A DNA stretch of 64,000 nucleotides, taken from the NCBI GenBank assembly GCA_910574455.1, contig CAJSYZ010000011.1:806001-870000 (forward strand), given 5' to 3'. Below the pieces are notes generated by a model that saw only the letters and a list, made by a program, of their open reading frames with translations, ran no database searches and was not told where the DNA came from. Both the position numbers and the translations under genes were made by a program. The first letter of the stretch is position 1; each line of letters starts with the position of its first letter. Shown here piece by piece: positions 34,501 to 44,332 of the stretch. This DNA is from Trichaptum fuscoviolaceum. Taxonomy: Eukaryota > Basidiomycota > Agaricomycetes > Hymenochaetales > Trichaptaceae.

Positions 34501-37500
34501 CGCCCATTGCATTGTCCGTTGTGTGATCGCCGGTGAGCTCTGTGCTTTGGCCTGTCTATCACTCGTGCTCAGGTACAGTTTTCCCTGCGCTATTTGGCTT
34601 CGAGTGTCGTCCGGCGGCCTTGCTACTTGTCCGGTGTCCGTCAGATGCACTGTCTTGCGGCCTTGAGTTGTATTTGAGTGACTCCGCTTTCCGGCCTTGC
34701 GTCTTCTGCACTGTTGCTATGCTCTGGACTTGCTGGTGTACTTCCGAGTCTTGTACTTGAGCGACTCCGGTTTCCGGGTGCTTACTTTGTCTTCCGGGTG
34801 CCACTGTCGTGTCCGGCGGGCTTCGTACGAACACTGGATGAAATCCAAGTGTTACACCGCGTGCGCTTTCGTGTTGTGCGCGAACTCTGCCATCGGGAGT
34901 AATCCTGCCCAGTTTTCTTGTCGTGTATCTATGAAAGCCCGTAAATACTGTTCCAGCTCTTGGTTTACCCTTTCGGTTTGCCCATCCGTCTGCGGGTGAT
35001 ACGCAGTCGACGTGGTACCCTTGATACCGAGTCGGGAAAAGAGGGCTTTCATGAACTGTGCGACAAACTGTGGTCCTCGGTCGGATATGATCTGGCGGGG
35101 GGTTCCGTGCAACTTCCAGACGTGTTGCAGGAAGAGTTCTGCAGTTTCCGGTGCGTCGACGTCAGACGTGGTCGGGATAAAGTGCGCTTGCTTGGTGAGA
35201 CGGTCGACCACCACGAAAATTGCGTCGTAATCCTCGGATCGGGGGAGCTGGGTGATGAAATCACACGAAATCGCCTGCCAGGGGCCCTGCGGGATTTCGT
35301 TCGGTTGCAGGAGTCCTACCGGGCGTTGGGATCGGTTCTTCGTGCGTGCGCAGGTATTGCATCCCGAAACGTATCGTTCTACGAAGTTAGACATCCCGGG
35401 CCACCAGTAGTTGTGGCTTACCATCTCAAACGTTTTCCAACGTCCAGGATGTCCGGCGGGGAGACTGTCGTGGTAGGTCTTCACCACATCCCGGCGAATG
35501 GTCTTGTCTTTCGGGACGTAAACCTTACCCTGGTACAGGATGAGGCCTTCTTCGGTGCTCCAGTCCTCAAGTTCCTTGGTCAGGACTCGGGGCGCCTTGG
35601 ATTTGACCAGCTCGATTGCATCCACCAGCTCGTCTTCATACTGATCTGACTTACGAATGCGTTGTAGGAGGGCCTGATCCCCGTGTACCTGTGTCATTCC
35701 CCGACGAATTGCCTTTAGCCGAAACATTTCGGGGGTCAAGAGGGTCCGTCCCGTGTTGTCTTCGCCTTCGGGTTGAAGATCGACGCGTCGTGACATGGCG
35801 TCGGGTTTGCCCCCGAGTCGCCCTGGGCGATGGCGAATCGTAAAGTCGAAGCGGGTGAGGAACAGACTCCACCGGGCTTGGCGTCGCGTCAGCGTTCGGG
35901 ATTCAGAGAAATATAGCAGATTCTTGTGGTCAGACACGATATCGAGTTTATGGCTCGCACCTTCGAGATAATGTCGCCACTCGTCCAGAGCTCTAATAAT
36001 CGCGAGTAGCTCCTTGTCATAAATCTCGTAGTTGCGTTCCGCATCGTTGATGGATTTCGAGAAAAAGGCGACCGGATGTATCAGCCCGTCGTCGCCTTCC
36101 TGGGACAAGACCGCGCCGGTCGCGAAATCAGAGGCGTCGCATTCCACAATGAATTGTCGCGACATGTCTGGCATCATCAGGACGGGGGCGGTCGTGAACA
36201 TGCGCTTGAGATAGTCGAAGGCGAACTGCTGGTTTTCCGTCCAGGCCCATCGAACGTCCTTCTTCAGCAGCGTCGTGAGCGGCTTGACGATGTGCGAGAA
36301 ATCCCGAATAAAGCGTCGATAGAAATTCGCGAACCCTAGGAAGGCTTGAATGTCTTTCACCTTTTTCGGGGTAGGCCAGTCGAGGACCGCCTGTACTTTG
36401 GCGGGATCCATCGCCACCTTTCCCTGCGAAATAATCATCCCGAGATACTCGACGGAAGTCTGTTTGAATTTGCACTTTTCGGGTTTGCAGAACAAGTCGT
36501 TTTCGCGCAGCCGCTTAAGGACTTCCCGTACATGTTCATCGTGCTGTGATTCATCTTCGGAAAAGATTAGCAAGTCGTCAAGATAGATGATCACATATAC
36601 TCCAATGAGGTCCTTGAAGATATCGTTCATCATGTGCTGGAAGGTCGCCGGGGCATTTGTGAGCCCGAATGTCATCACCGTTGGTTCGAAATGTCCTGCC
36701 TGAGTCCGAAATGCGGCCTTCCACTCGTCGCCTTGCTTTAGTCGCACATTGTGGTAGCCCCATCGTAAATCTAGAGTCGTGAAAACCTTCGCCTTTTGCA
36801 GCGCGTCTACAAGTTCCATCGTGAGGGGAAGCGGGTATCGATTCTTGACCGTGATGTCGTTCAGTCGTCGGTAATCGACTACCATGCGCAAGGTTCCATC
36901 CTTTTTCTTGATAAAGAAGACGGGAGCCGCTGCAGGGGATTTCGAAGGTCGTATGTACCCTTTGCGCAGGTTTTCGTCAACGAATTCGCGAAGGGCGTCG
37001 CGTTCGGCTGGGGCCAATGGATAGATTTTGCTGTACGGGGGAACCTTCCCGGGTTCTAAATCTATGGCGTGGTCATACGGCTTGCGTAGTGGAAGCCTTT
37101 CGGATTCAACTTTCGAGAAAATGTCGGCAAACTCACAGAATTCGGGGGGAACTAGTTCTTCGAAGGTTTTCTCGCCTTCCTTCACCGCAGACTTCTCAGC
37201 GATGGCCTGGGAGTGGGTGTACGAGGCGGCAATTTTGTACGCGAAATGGTCGTCCGTCGTGACGAAGTAGGATTTGGCGTCGTGGTACAGGTCCCAATAT
37301 TTTTCTGAGTACCGAAATCCCGGTGGGACAGCTTCCCATTCGGCCTGGGTCCTGTCGGGCCCCCAGGGGGTCTCGACTTCTTCTGCTATGGCGAGGCGGG
37401 GAAGCGGGACCAGGTGTTGCTGGTTGTCACACTGGGGCGGGCAGCGGTTGAGATCGACCACATCGTTGGTCCAGTCAATGGTCGGGTTATGGTGCCGCAA

Positions 37501-40204
37501 CCAGTCGATCCCCATGATAATATCGTCGTCGCCAATATCTGCGACGGCCATGGTCAACTGTTCTAAGTGTCCCTTCATCTCGACGTTGAGGACTACTTCC
37601 TTGGTGATGTGTCCAATCGCGTTCGGGGAATTGTCCGCGTTGCGCAAAAGTATCGGGATTACCAAGTCCCGGGTCTGGAGTCCGTGTCGCGAAACGTAGC
37701 GGGAATTTATGAAAGTTCCCGACGCACCGCTGTCTAACATTACTGTGGCTAAGGCATCCATCTTTCCGTCGCTAACCTGTACCGGGAACTTCAAATGTCG
37801 TCGAAGACGACGGTCTATTGTAGAGATGGTTAAATACAAGGGACCATTATTAAGAGAGTTCTTCGGCCACAAGGGCGGTTGGGTCGTATAGGGCGCGACT
37901 GAGCAATACGACCCTACTGAAAATCCGCTGGGGGCGGGGCTTTGGGATTGTGAACGTTCTTGGCGGCAGGCGTCATGGCGGCGAATGCGTTCTGTAGCAC
38001 GGACTGCTGCACATTCTGGACGTATTGTTCCGCCATACGTTTGAGCGTTTCTTCGAACGACTGGAGCGCGGGGAGCGATGGGCTCGACGGGGACGTGGAT
38101 TTCGTAGCCTTTAGGTTTCGGGATGGCGGTCGCGTTGGGCAATCGCTCACCAAATGGTCTTTCTCTCCGCAGTAGTAGCATAGTCCCTTACTCCTGCGCT
38201 CCCGGCGCACCCTGTCAATCTCCATCGCATTGGGATCCTTCGTCGAGCTTGCGCCCGCAGTCGGGATCGTACGCGGAGCTGAACTAGTGGTGCCGGGATT
38301 GCTTCGGGGCGTAGCCGCTGGCTTCGATACTGGTCCATAGGCGTGTGCAAGCCTTAGCTTCTCGTCCGTCTCGGAAACCCAGTTGACGTAGGCATCGAAT
38401 TTCATATCCTTCGCCTCTGTGCTGGCGATGTGCTGGCGAACCTGGTCTTTGAGTCCCTTCCGGAACATGTCGAGGTAGATGACATCCGTCGTCGCGTCCT
38501 TGGGCCACCCGGTGAGGGCTTGGAGGGCACGGAATTGCGACGCAAACTCGGCGACCGTTCCTGTCTGGCGTAGGCGCATCAGCTTGTCGGCTGCGGCTTT
38601 GTCTGCATCAATTTCTCCGTAAGAGGCGCGAAGGGCGGTGAACAGGGCCTCCAGGCTGGCGGCTTCTGGCGGTGTCGGGATGTCCTGGAGTCGATCTAGA
38701 ATGGGTCGTGCCCAGTCTTGCGCCGGTCCCCGCAGTAGCATCAGGGCAAATGCGACCTTGCGGGTTTCGTCCAGCCCCGGATGTTGTCCGAACAGGTAGA
38801 GCTTAATCTGGTGAATCCAGTTTTCCAGCTTGGCTTGTTCGCCTTCGAAGGTGTCGGGAAGCTTCATCTTGAGCCCTGCTCCACCCCCAGATGGGGAGGC
38901 GGGCTGGCTCGCGATTTGGGCTTCTAACGCCTGGTTGGCGTGCTTGAGCTGGGCGACAGTGTTCTGAACCTGATTGTGTTCGTTGACTAGCTTGGAGTAG
39001 TGTTTTTCGAGGGTGTCGAGGCGATCAAGGATGGGCTGGAGTTTGTCTTCCTCCATCGAGGAGCTCGGGGACGGGAAAGCGAAGGTATCTGCGAGTCCTC
39101 CCCATTCCTGGTGGGATGACATCGCTGGTCGGCGGTATGGGTGCGGGGGTAGAAGTAAAGAGCGTGAGGGTGTCGAGTCCGAGCGGCGGTGAGCCAGGAC
39201 TTTTGACCTAATGTTACGACCGTCGGGAATTGTAGCGGGAAACAGTTTCGGGAAACTGGAATTCGCGACAAGAACCCGTGTTCGGGAATCTGGATTCGCG
39301 ACTGGGAACGAGCGTGGGAATTCAGGCGGGAAACGCGCGGGATTCTATCCAGGCGCGTCGCGGGATTCTCAAGGCCAGCTAGGACTCTTCACTGCTTTGA
39401 ACGTCAGGTAAGCGGATCCCTAAGGAAGCACTCCACAAGTAAGTATTGCGCAACTAACTACACAGGAGAAAAGAGAGAGATCGCACCTAAGGAAAGCACT
39501 CCACAAGAGGTCAAAAGTGGGGTGCTCCTTACGATGCCTACAGCTATTTATCTACTTCGTAAAGACTGTATAGTTAATCTACGCTAAGTGTCCTTGCGCA
39601 ATGCGCACCTATCTACTACAAACGATACATGCTACGACCGCACTGCTAGGCATGTCTATCCCGTCTCTCCAGATGGCTACGGCCTGTCCGTGGACGTCAG
39701 CGTCCGGTCCGGGGCCGCGACTAGCCAGACTAGGTATGCCAGACTGTTGCAGGTCGTCACCTTGAGGTACTAGCGGACTAATGAGCGTATGTTGATAAGT
39801 GAATGTACGTGTGCCGTGGCGGGTCGTCGTAAATGAGTGTGTGTATGCGTGCATGGTTGCCAGGACGGTGGTGCGGGATAAGTCACGTGAGCATGGGATC
39901 GTGCGATTCGGGAATGAGGTTTCGCGCCGGGAATCCACTGGCGGGATTCTCCCCGCGGGATTGTCTGCTCATGTCGGGATCCTTGGCGGGAAAGTGCGGG
40001 AAATGAGAAAAGGAGCCCGGGATCTCGACAGTTATCCTTTTCAAGTTGTCACTCAGGCTGACCATCTTCTCACTTGCATCTGCTCTATTAGATGCGGCAA
40101 TCGACGCGCACAGCACGTTTGCTGTTGCTTCCGTCTTGAATCAAGATGCCTTGGCCTTACCGGATACAGTAATCCATCACTTCCCAATGCTCGATATTGA
40201 GTAG
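31587..40204 (+). CDS. 3'-5' exonuclease (DEDDy type) with a retroelement in its last intron
   Basis: Exons 31587-31935, 31991-32266 and 40092-40204 join in frame to about 245 residues. RRFVALDIEW carries the DxE of Exo I. GIAGDATRIRNKF with CVDLTDWARF fits Exo II, and VHYAAIDAHSTF gives the Y-x3-D of Exo III with its catalytic Tyr and Asp. This set defines the DEDDy group of RNase D/WRN-like nucleases. The tyrosine codon is split by the last intron: T before GTAAGTTAT, and AT after CTCTATTAG. That intron holds a 7.76-kb LTR element; without it and one TSD copy the intron would be 65 bp. If not spliced, the frame runs 69 codons into the LTR and stops, losing Exo III. Substrate unknown; the start codon is the first supported ATG. 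Confidence 0.7.
32271..32275. other. target-site duplication, left copy (GTTAT)
   Basis: GTTAT directly precedes the LTR start TGTTACGACC and equals the five bases after the other LTR at 40031-40035. Confidence 0.9.
32276..33093 (-). repeat. 3' LTR of the chromovirus (818 bp)
   Basis: It starts TGTTACGACC and ends GATCTCGACA on the plus strand. It is the downstream LTR in the element's own orientation and is preceded there by the polypurine tract. The last part of the pol frame runs into it to a stop at 32946. Confidence 0.9.
32946..33812 (-). pseudogene. pol 3' part: integrase C-terminus and chromodomain
   Basis: AATRQSPFALVYGY continues directly from the integrase part that is cut off at 34857. 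HPVFHVSLLSPY is the usual motif before the chromodomain, and EVEEVLDARR then FEYLVRWKGYSSAEDTWIP is the chromodomain itself, which directs chromoviruses to particular chromatin. The frame reads through the polypurine tract and 49 codons into the LTR. It is separated from the rest of pol by the nested LTR, so it cannot be made as part of the polyprotein. Confidence 0.85.
33813..34856. mobile_element. nested solo LTR inside the integrase region
   Basis: A 1044-bp block begins TGAAAATATG, ends AAGTGTTACA, and is flanked by CCGC on both sides (33809-33812 and 34857-34860). It has no long coding frame of its own and contains imperfect internal repeats such as CGAAGACAAG with GTAAGAA. Its removal together with one CCGC restores the pol frame exactly (KAHA joined to ATRQSPF). 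A lone LTR is the best explanation. Its orientation and family are unknown. Confidence 0.75.
34857..38181 (-). pseudogene. pol polyprotein, protease to integrase, truncated by insertion
   Basis: The frame is open for 1109 codons and overlaps the end of gag in the -1 frame; its meaningful part begins after the gag stop. LDSGASGTFIN near residue 150 is the retropepsin site. VFFIKKKDGTLRMVVDYRRL and IIYLDDLLIFS (near 535) are reverse transcriptase motifs. VECDASDFATGAVLSQ marks RNase H. A His/Cys finger (HPGRWKT...CNTCARTK), DFITQLPRSEDYDAIFVVVD and SDRGPQFVAQF are integrase. The frame ends in EFAHNTKAHAV at a stop inside the nested LTR. All catalytic motifs visible are intact, so only the insertion disables it. 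Confidence 0.9.
37914..39122 (-). CDS. gag of the chromovirus
   Basis: 402 residues. A coiled-coil start (LDTLEKHYSKLVNEHNQVQN) is followed by the capsid-like retrotransposon gag region (LPDTFEGEQAKLENWIHQIK; LRGPAQDWARPI; TVAEFASQFRALQ), a CCHC zinc knuckle CYYCGEKDHLVSDC near residue 315, and a proline-rich end. It has no internal stop and a frame complete from ATG to stop. It lies directly inside the 5' LTR, as expected. Confidence 0.9.
   Translation of the reverse strand: MSSHQEWGGLADTFAFPSPSSSMEEDKLQPILDRLDTLEKHYSKLVNEHNQVQNTVAQLKHANQALEAQIASQPASPSGGGAGLKMKLPDTFEGEQAKLENWIHQIKLYLFGQHPGLDETRKVAFALMLLRGPAQDWARPILDRLQDIPTPPEAASLEALFTALRASYGEIDADKAAADKLMRLRQTGTVAEFASQFRALQALTGWPKDATTDVIYLDMFRKGLKDQVRQHIASTEAKDMKFDAYVNWVSETDEKLRLAHAYGPVSKPAATPRSNPGTTSSAPRTIPTAGASSTKDPNAMEIDRVRRERRSKGLCYYCGEKDHLVSDCPTRPPSRNLKATKSTSPSSPSLPALQSFEETLKRMAEQYVQNVQQSVLQNAFAAMTPAAKNVHNPKAPPPADFQ
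39212..40030 (-). repeat. 5' LTR of the chromovirus (819 bp)
   Basis: It is nearly identical to 32276-33093; differences seen are one extra A in CTAAGGAAAGC and two substitutions near 39740-39757. It should contain the element's promoter, firing on the minus strand toward gag. Confidence 0.9.
40031..40035. other. target-site duplication, right copy (GTTAT)
   Basis: It matches 32271-32275 and is followed by 56 bp of the original exonuclease intron, ending CTCTATTAG. Confidence 0.9.
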
Positions 40205-40834
40205 GCTGAGGCCCGTTTGAATAGTGCTAACGGTGTTATCTTGTTGAGTAAATTGTTGAGTGCATGCTCTTGTCTTCAAAAGTTGCCAGGAGCATCGTGA
40301 TTGTATCTATTATTGAATTGCTTCTCGTTGAATGATCATTGTAGACTGAGGTTGTCAATGGTGTTTGCTGTCGCTTTCAAGATGTCATGAAGATGAAGGT
40401 AGCTTGAAATCTCAAAACAGAGGTTCAAGTTCACTTGAGTACAGTAGTGGTAGTAGTAGTAAATCTCACTTGAGTCTGACTTGCCACCTGATGTACAGCT
40501 TCCCTCCTTACGCACTGGTTTTGTCCTGAAACGCCGTTTTAAGGCCATCAGGCAGCCAGGCAACACTTCAGGCAGGCATGACAACGCTTCAACCCATTTA
40601 AGGAAGCTTCAGGACGCGCCAGCCGCCGTAAGCAATCCCTGATGTATTACACTTGAGCACTGAAATCCTGACTTGCATTCTGATGCACTGAGAGACGGCT
40701 TGCATCCTGAAACACTCCTTATTTCAGTGAGATAAGGCAATCAGTGTATTTTCAGACGAAGTAGCGACCCTTCAGACAGGTGCCAGCCAAATCAGGACGC
40801 GTCAGTCGCCGTAAGCAAAAGGAAGTTTCCCTGA
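40205..40834. other. intergenic, repeat-containing
   Basis: No gene. A sequence of the form CAGGACGCG.CAG.CGCCGTAAGCAA with CCCTGATG occurs at 40611-40642 and again at 40795-40836, a local duplication. The second copy abuts the truncated MITE. Confidence 0.45.
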
Positions 40835-41245
40835 TGAGGGAGGGTCTGGCCTCCAATATTTTAGCCGGGCCCGCTCGTCGTAAGGGTCCACCCCCGAGCG
40901 ACGCTTACCGTGGGAACTACGACTCAGAAACACATTTTATGCTTAGATTTATACATAGTATGTACTTAGTATTTAGCTCACTAAATTGGCTCTTAAGTAA
41001 ATGGCATACAATGATCAAGTCCTTTTATTTAAACTACAAAGCTAAGATAATTGAGATAAACTACGAGCCTGAGTTAAGTCCCGCAAGGCCGCCACTCCCA
41101 CGGTGTGCGTCGCTCGGGGGTGGACCCTTACGACGAGCGGGGCTAAAATATTGGAGGCTAGACCCGCCCTACGGGAGGATGGGTCCCCTCAACATCACTT
41201 GGACCCGGAGGCCTCGGCCTCTTCCGAACCGTGGGTAGGAGACTG
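40835..41245. mobile_element. MITE-like element, left end truncated
   Basis: The inner arms CTCCAATATTTTAGCC (40848 onward) and its reverse complement (to about 41158) enclose an AT-rich middle. The right end CGGCCTCTTCCGAACCGTGG then GTAGGAGACTG matches the terminal repeat of the complete element at 43.3 kb. The equivalent left terminus is absent, so about 80 bp were lost. Confidence 0.65.
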
Positions 41246-41399
41246 GTTACGAGACTAATTCTGGACTTCGTACCTCAACTCGTGACTCGGACAACCTGAA
41301 GCGGAAGCACGCGTAGCGTCAAAGTTCGTCGCGTCTCTTCATCATCGACCACAACCACAACAACTCCGAGCCTCAAGACAGCGGCAACGCAAGATGTTT

Positions 41400-41660
41400 C
41401 GCAACGTCTGTGTTGGTCGGTGCCTTGTTCGTGCCACCCGATTATTTTCTCAATGCCTAGTAGACGCTACCCGCTATAACAAAGTCCGCTCGGATGAGGC
41501 CTTATTCGTGCCACCCGAATCATTGTTAAATACATGGATGCTCCCACTATGCACCCTGGCCGCCCAGTGGACGCTACCCGCTTTCAAAGCAGCAGACACT
41601 ACCTGCTATATCAAAGCCTGTTCGGACGAGGCCTTGTTCGTGCCACCCGAATCATTGTTC
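41400..41660 (+). repeat. three imperfect direct repeats
   Basis: GCCTTGTTCGTGCCACCCGA-like words occur near 41420, 41495 and 41630. The last two are part of longer units that also share GACGCTACCCGCT and ACGAGGCC. The frame across them (41394-42041) is open but shows only this repetition, so it is not called a gene. Confidence 0.5.
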
Positions 41661-41731
41661 AGTCATTCACGTTGCGCTAGCATTCACAGTCGCAGTCGCA
41701 ATCGCATGCTGCACTTACACGGGAAACATAA

Positions 41732-41928
41732 GAGGCTGTCTGAAACCAAGACAGAGGCTGTAAAGTATTGTCATTTCTTCAAAGGTTTGTTTTTCTTTCA
41801 GACAATTCTTACGTTTCTGGACGGTGATTGGCTGAGGAAGGCTGTCTCAAGCGTTCTGTCCCAATGCTTGACAGCCTTTGAAAGAAGGTACAACGCTTTT
41901 AGATTCTGTCACACTTTGAGACAGCCTC
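41732..41928. mobile_element. small inverted-repeat element (about 197 bp)
   Basis: The left end GAGGCTGTCTGAAACCAAGA and the reverse complement of the right end (GAGGCTGTCTCAAAGTGTGA) match at about 15 of 20 positions. The interior carries a further GGCTGTCTCAAGC word. No target duplication was seen. Confidence 0.4.
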
Positions 41929-42436
41929 CGATGTTTGTTGTGTTACCGTTGGCATTCGCCTTGAGCATTTTGCTCCATTATTTGCATTCGCTGGTTGCAT
42001 TTGCTATCCTCATTCACAGACAGGTCCAAACAATGAAGTGAGTTCTTAACTTCATATCTATTCACATGGGTGGCACTATCTATGAGGAGACCTTGGTCGG
42101 TGCAGCCTTCCTTGTGGGTTTGCCAAGGTTTCTCCTCGTCAGAGTCTGCGCCTCTTCGGTTGTGGGCTTGACTCATCGGTTCCTCGGCAATCAAAGTCGC
42201 TCTAGAGCAAGGAGCTCCTGGGCGGCTTCTCCCAAAAGAACCTGCCAGCCCAATTTTTTACTACATCTCCTTCGAGGAAAGCCTTTCTTTCTAGATTGTC
42301 AACGACGGATGGAAGCGAGCGGGAGCGCAGGAATGAGTCCCTATAACGCAATCATGCTACTACACCAGTAATCCGAGAATTGCGGCACAACTTGAATACA
42401 ACAAGTGTTAAAGAATCTGAATGTCAAATATGTCAT

Positions 42437-42536
42437 GGGCATGTGGTGTAGTTGGTTATCACGCTCGCTTAGCATCTCTGGATAAACAGAGCTCGTGCCA
42501 GTGCGAGAGGGGTCCGGTTCAATTCCGGGCATGTCC
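42437..42536 (+). tRNA. tRNA-Ala (anticodon AGC), with a 27-nt intron
   Basis: The acceptor stem GGGCATG pairs with CATGTCC (one G-T). The D arm is GTGTAGTTGGTTATCAC. The anticodon stem CTCGC pairs with GCGAG, and the loop TTAGCA plus T has anticodon AGC at 42471-42473. An intron of 27 nt (42475-42501) follows the base after the anticodon, the normal position, and forms a TCTCTG/CAGAG hairpin. The T arm is TCCGG-TTCAATT-CCGGG. The mature tRNA is 73 nt before CCA. A T5 run at 42562-42566 is a suitable Pol III terminator. Confidence 0.93.
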
Positions 42537-42561
42537 ATCAGTAAATGACGGCGCCGAGATC

Positions 42562-42566
42562 TTTTT
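42562..42566 (+). terminator. Pol III terminator of tRNA-Ala
   Basis: TTTTT lies 26 bp after the end of the tRNA. Confidence 0.7.
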
Positions 42567-42599
42567 GCTCTTTTATGGTTCAACTTTTCTCTACTAATA

Positions 42600-43313
42600 T
42601 TTTTCTCTAGGGAAAGGGGGGGCAAGCTCCCTTCCAGTGGCTAACTTTGAGATACTATTGAGGGCTAAAACTTTCACTTTTTTATACTCCTCCCCTCTTG
42701 TATGAACCCTTGTCAATATGGAAGCAATCGTCTACCGGGTGAAAACATACCGTCCGGAAGTATGGAGCCGCGATACTGCTCTTAGCACGCCTTGGTATGA
42801 AGATTGGTGAGCACTTGCCACCAATGCACTCTTCGTTGGCTGCATCGGGATTCTAGTGAGTACACTCTTCTAAAGAAGGCTACGCTACAACTAATGCACG
42901 ATCTTCTTGCCAGGTCCGATCAGTGTTTCGTCACTCGTGTGATCGACTCGGAGCTGTCACAACTCACAAGGCTTCAAGGGACCTCTGGCAAAAAAAAAAA
43001 ACTAAGTCCTCGCGGGGCACCGATCCTAAGTTACCTATGGGCTGCAGTGCCACCTGACTCTCTTGGGGAAGAAAGAAGACATACGTACAAGTTTCACCTC
43101 CGACCGGGCTTCAAAAGCATGTCCCTCTGCAGTGTCTGCACCTCCAATCAGATGGTTCATGCGTTTAGTGATGGGTCTACACGAAGAATATTAATAGTAC
43201 ATATCATTCTAGTAAATGTGCGCACTTACTATGCAAATGCTCAGCTTTCGTTCAAGTCCAGCTATTCGAAGTTATTATCTTCCACTCAATCCCACTCTTG
43301 AGCCTTGCATTTA
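42600..43313. other. no gene recognised
   Basis: A 165-codon plus-strand frame (42804-43301) and a short preceding ATG frame at 42718 have no family motifs; base composition is ordinary. It may be a relic, but I cannot support a gene. Confidence 0.35.
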
Positions 43314-43322
43314 CAATCAGGC

Positions 43323-43849
43323 CAGTCTCCTACACAGACCCTCCCGCGGTTCGGAAGAGGCCGAAGCCTCAGGGTCCATGTAAAGTTGAGGGGGACCCTT
43401 TCCTCCCGTCAGGGAGGGTCTGACATAAAACATTTTGCCGAGGCCCCGAGCATTGTCAGGGTCCATCACCGACCACCATTCACCGTGGGAACGTCGGACT
43501 GCGGGAACTTCGATAGTGGCACAGAGAGCTTTGTTAAATAATGCACCAGCTGGATCTTCTTATTCAATTAACACAATTAACATATACTATTCTATATTAT
43601 TAACCCATGTAGCTGTCATGCAAAATTTTGTGATTTCAATGAATTTATTTTTTAACCATGACATATGCTCAAGAACAATGTTCCCACGAAAACAGTGGGC
43701 GGGAGGTAAACCCTGACGATGTTCGGGGCCTCGGCAAAATGTTTTATGTCAGACCCTCCCTGACGGGAGGAAAGGGTCCCCCTCAACTTTACATGGACCC
43801 TGAGGCTTCGGCCTCTTCCGAACCGCGGGAGGGTCTGTGTAGGAGACTG
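43323..43849. mobile_element. complete MITE with long inverted repeats and 9-bp TSD
   Basis: The element begins CAGTCTCCTACACAGACCC and ends in its reverse complement. The inverted arms extend for about 135 bp (GGTTCGGAAGAGGCCGAAGC, AAAACATTTTGCCGAGGCC) around an AT-rich core. The flanks are CAATCAGGC at 43314-43322 and 43850-43858, an exact 9-bp duplication. Long TIRs with a 9-bp TSD fit Mutator-like (MULE) non-autonomous elements. It has no coding capacity; frames on the two arms are mirror images of each other. Confidence 0.85.
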
Positions 43850-43858
43850 CAATCAGGC

Positions 43859-44332
43859 CAATTTTGCTGGATGGGTGAGCGAAAACAATCCAAAGTTCCC
43901 CAAGCACAACCAAAGCAGAGTGTGCATGATTCCAAACTTGTCCAGTGACCTTTTGCAGTGCTTTATTTTTTTTCTGCCCTATGCATTTGTGTTCCGTCTA
44001 TACGTCATATACTATGCTCCGGGTCTGTGCCAGGAAATGGGTGCCAGAACTGCAAGTTGATGCCAAACAGGGGCCCCAGGCAGAGATGGGAAAGAAGAAG
44101 CCTGAGGTGCGCCTACCGTTGTGATGTTCTCAGGCTTACATTTTGCACGCAATCAGTGATTTCAAATAATTGTTAGGCTACTTTTACTGGGCTTACAGAT
44201 TGGGTCTAGTTTACATGCAATTACAGGATGCTACAGTACTGACAACAAACAACAATGATAATCGATGGTGTCTAATTGGAGATCGTTGGATGCTGTGATA
44301 TGTATCGCATAGTTTGGTATGATAACACATGA
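43859..44332. other. intergenic, downstream of the Fab1-like gene
   Basis: No gene recognised; AT-rich near 44150-44330, probably including the 3' UTR of the kinase gene on the minus strand. Confidence 0.4.

Larger units (their letters stand above)
32276..40030 (-). mobile_element. Ty3/Gypsy chromovirus, antisense in an exonuclease intron
   Basis: The element has LTRs at both ends beginning TG and ending CA, and is flanked by the 5-bp duplication GTTAT (32271-32275 and 40031-40035). Coding order on the minus strand is gag, protease, reverse transcriptase, RNase H, integrase, chromodomain. The two LTRs differ by two substitutions and one indel over 819 bp, so the insertion is young. A polypurine tract (GGAGGGGGG, minus strand) sits just inside the LTR at 33094-33105. 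A 1044-bp foreign LTR plus a 4-bp duplication interrupts the integrase; without it the element is about 6.7 kb. Confidence 0.9.

Noticed and set aside
33813..34856. Interpretation of this block as a spliced pol intron
   Set aside because: Joining at the GTGTAA donor and TTTTCAG acceptor puts the integrase out of frame. Excising the block with one CCGC copy restores it exactly, which fits a transposon insertion.
43305..43852. Two frames encoding the same peptide on opposite strands
   Set aside because: They are the two inverted arms of the MITE, not genes.
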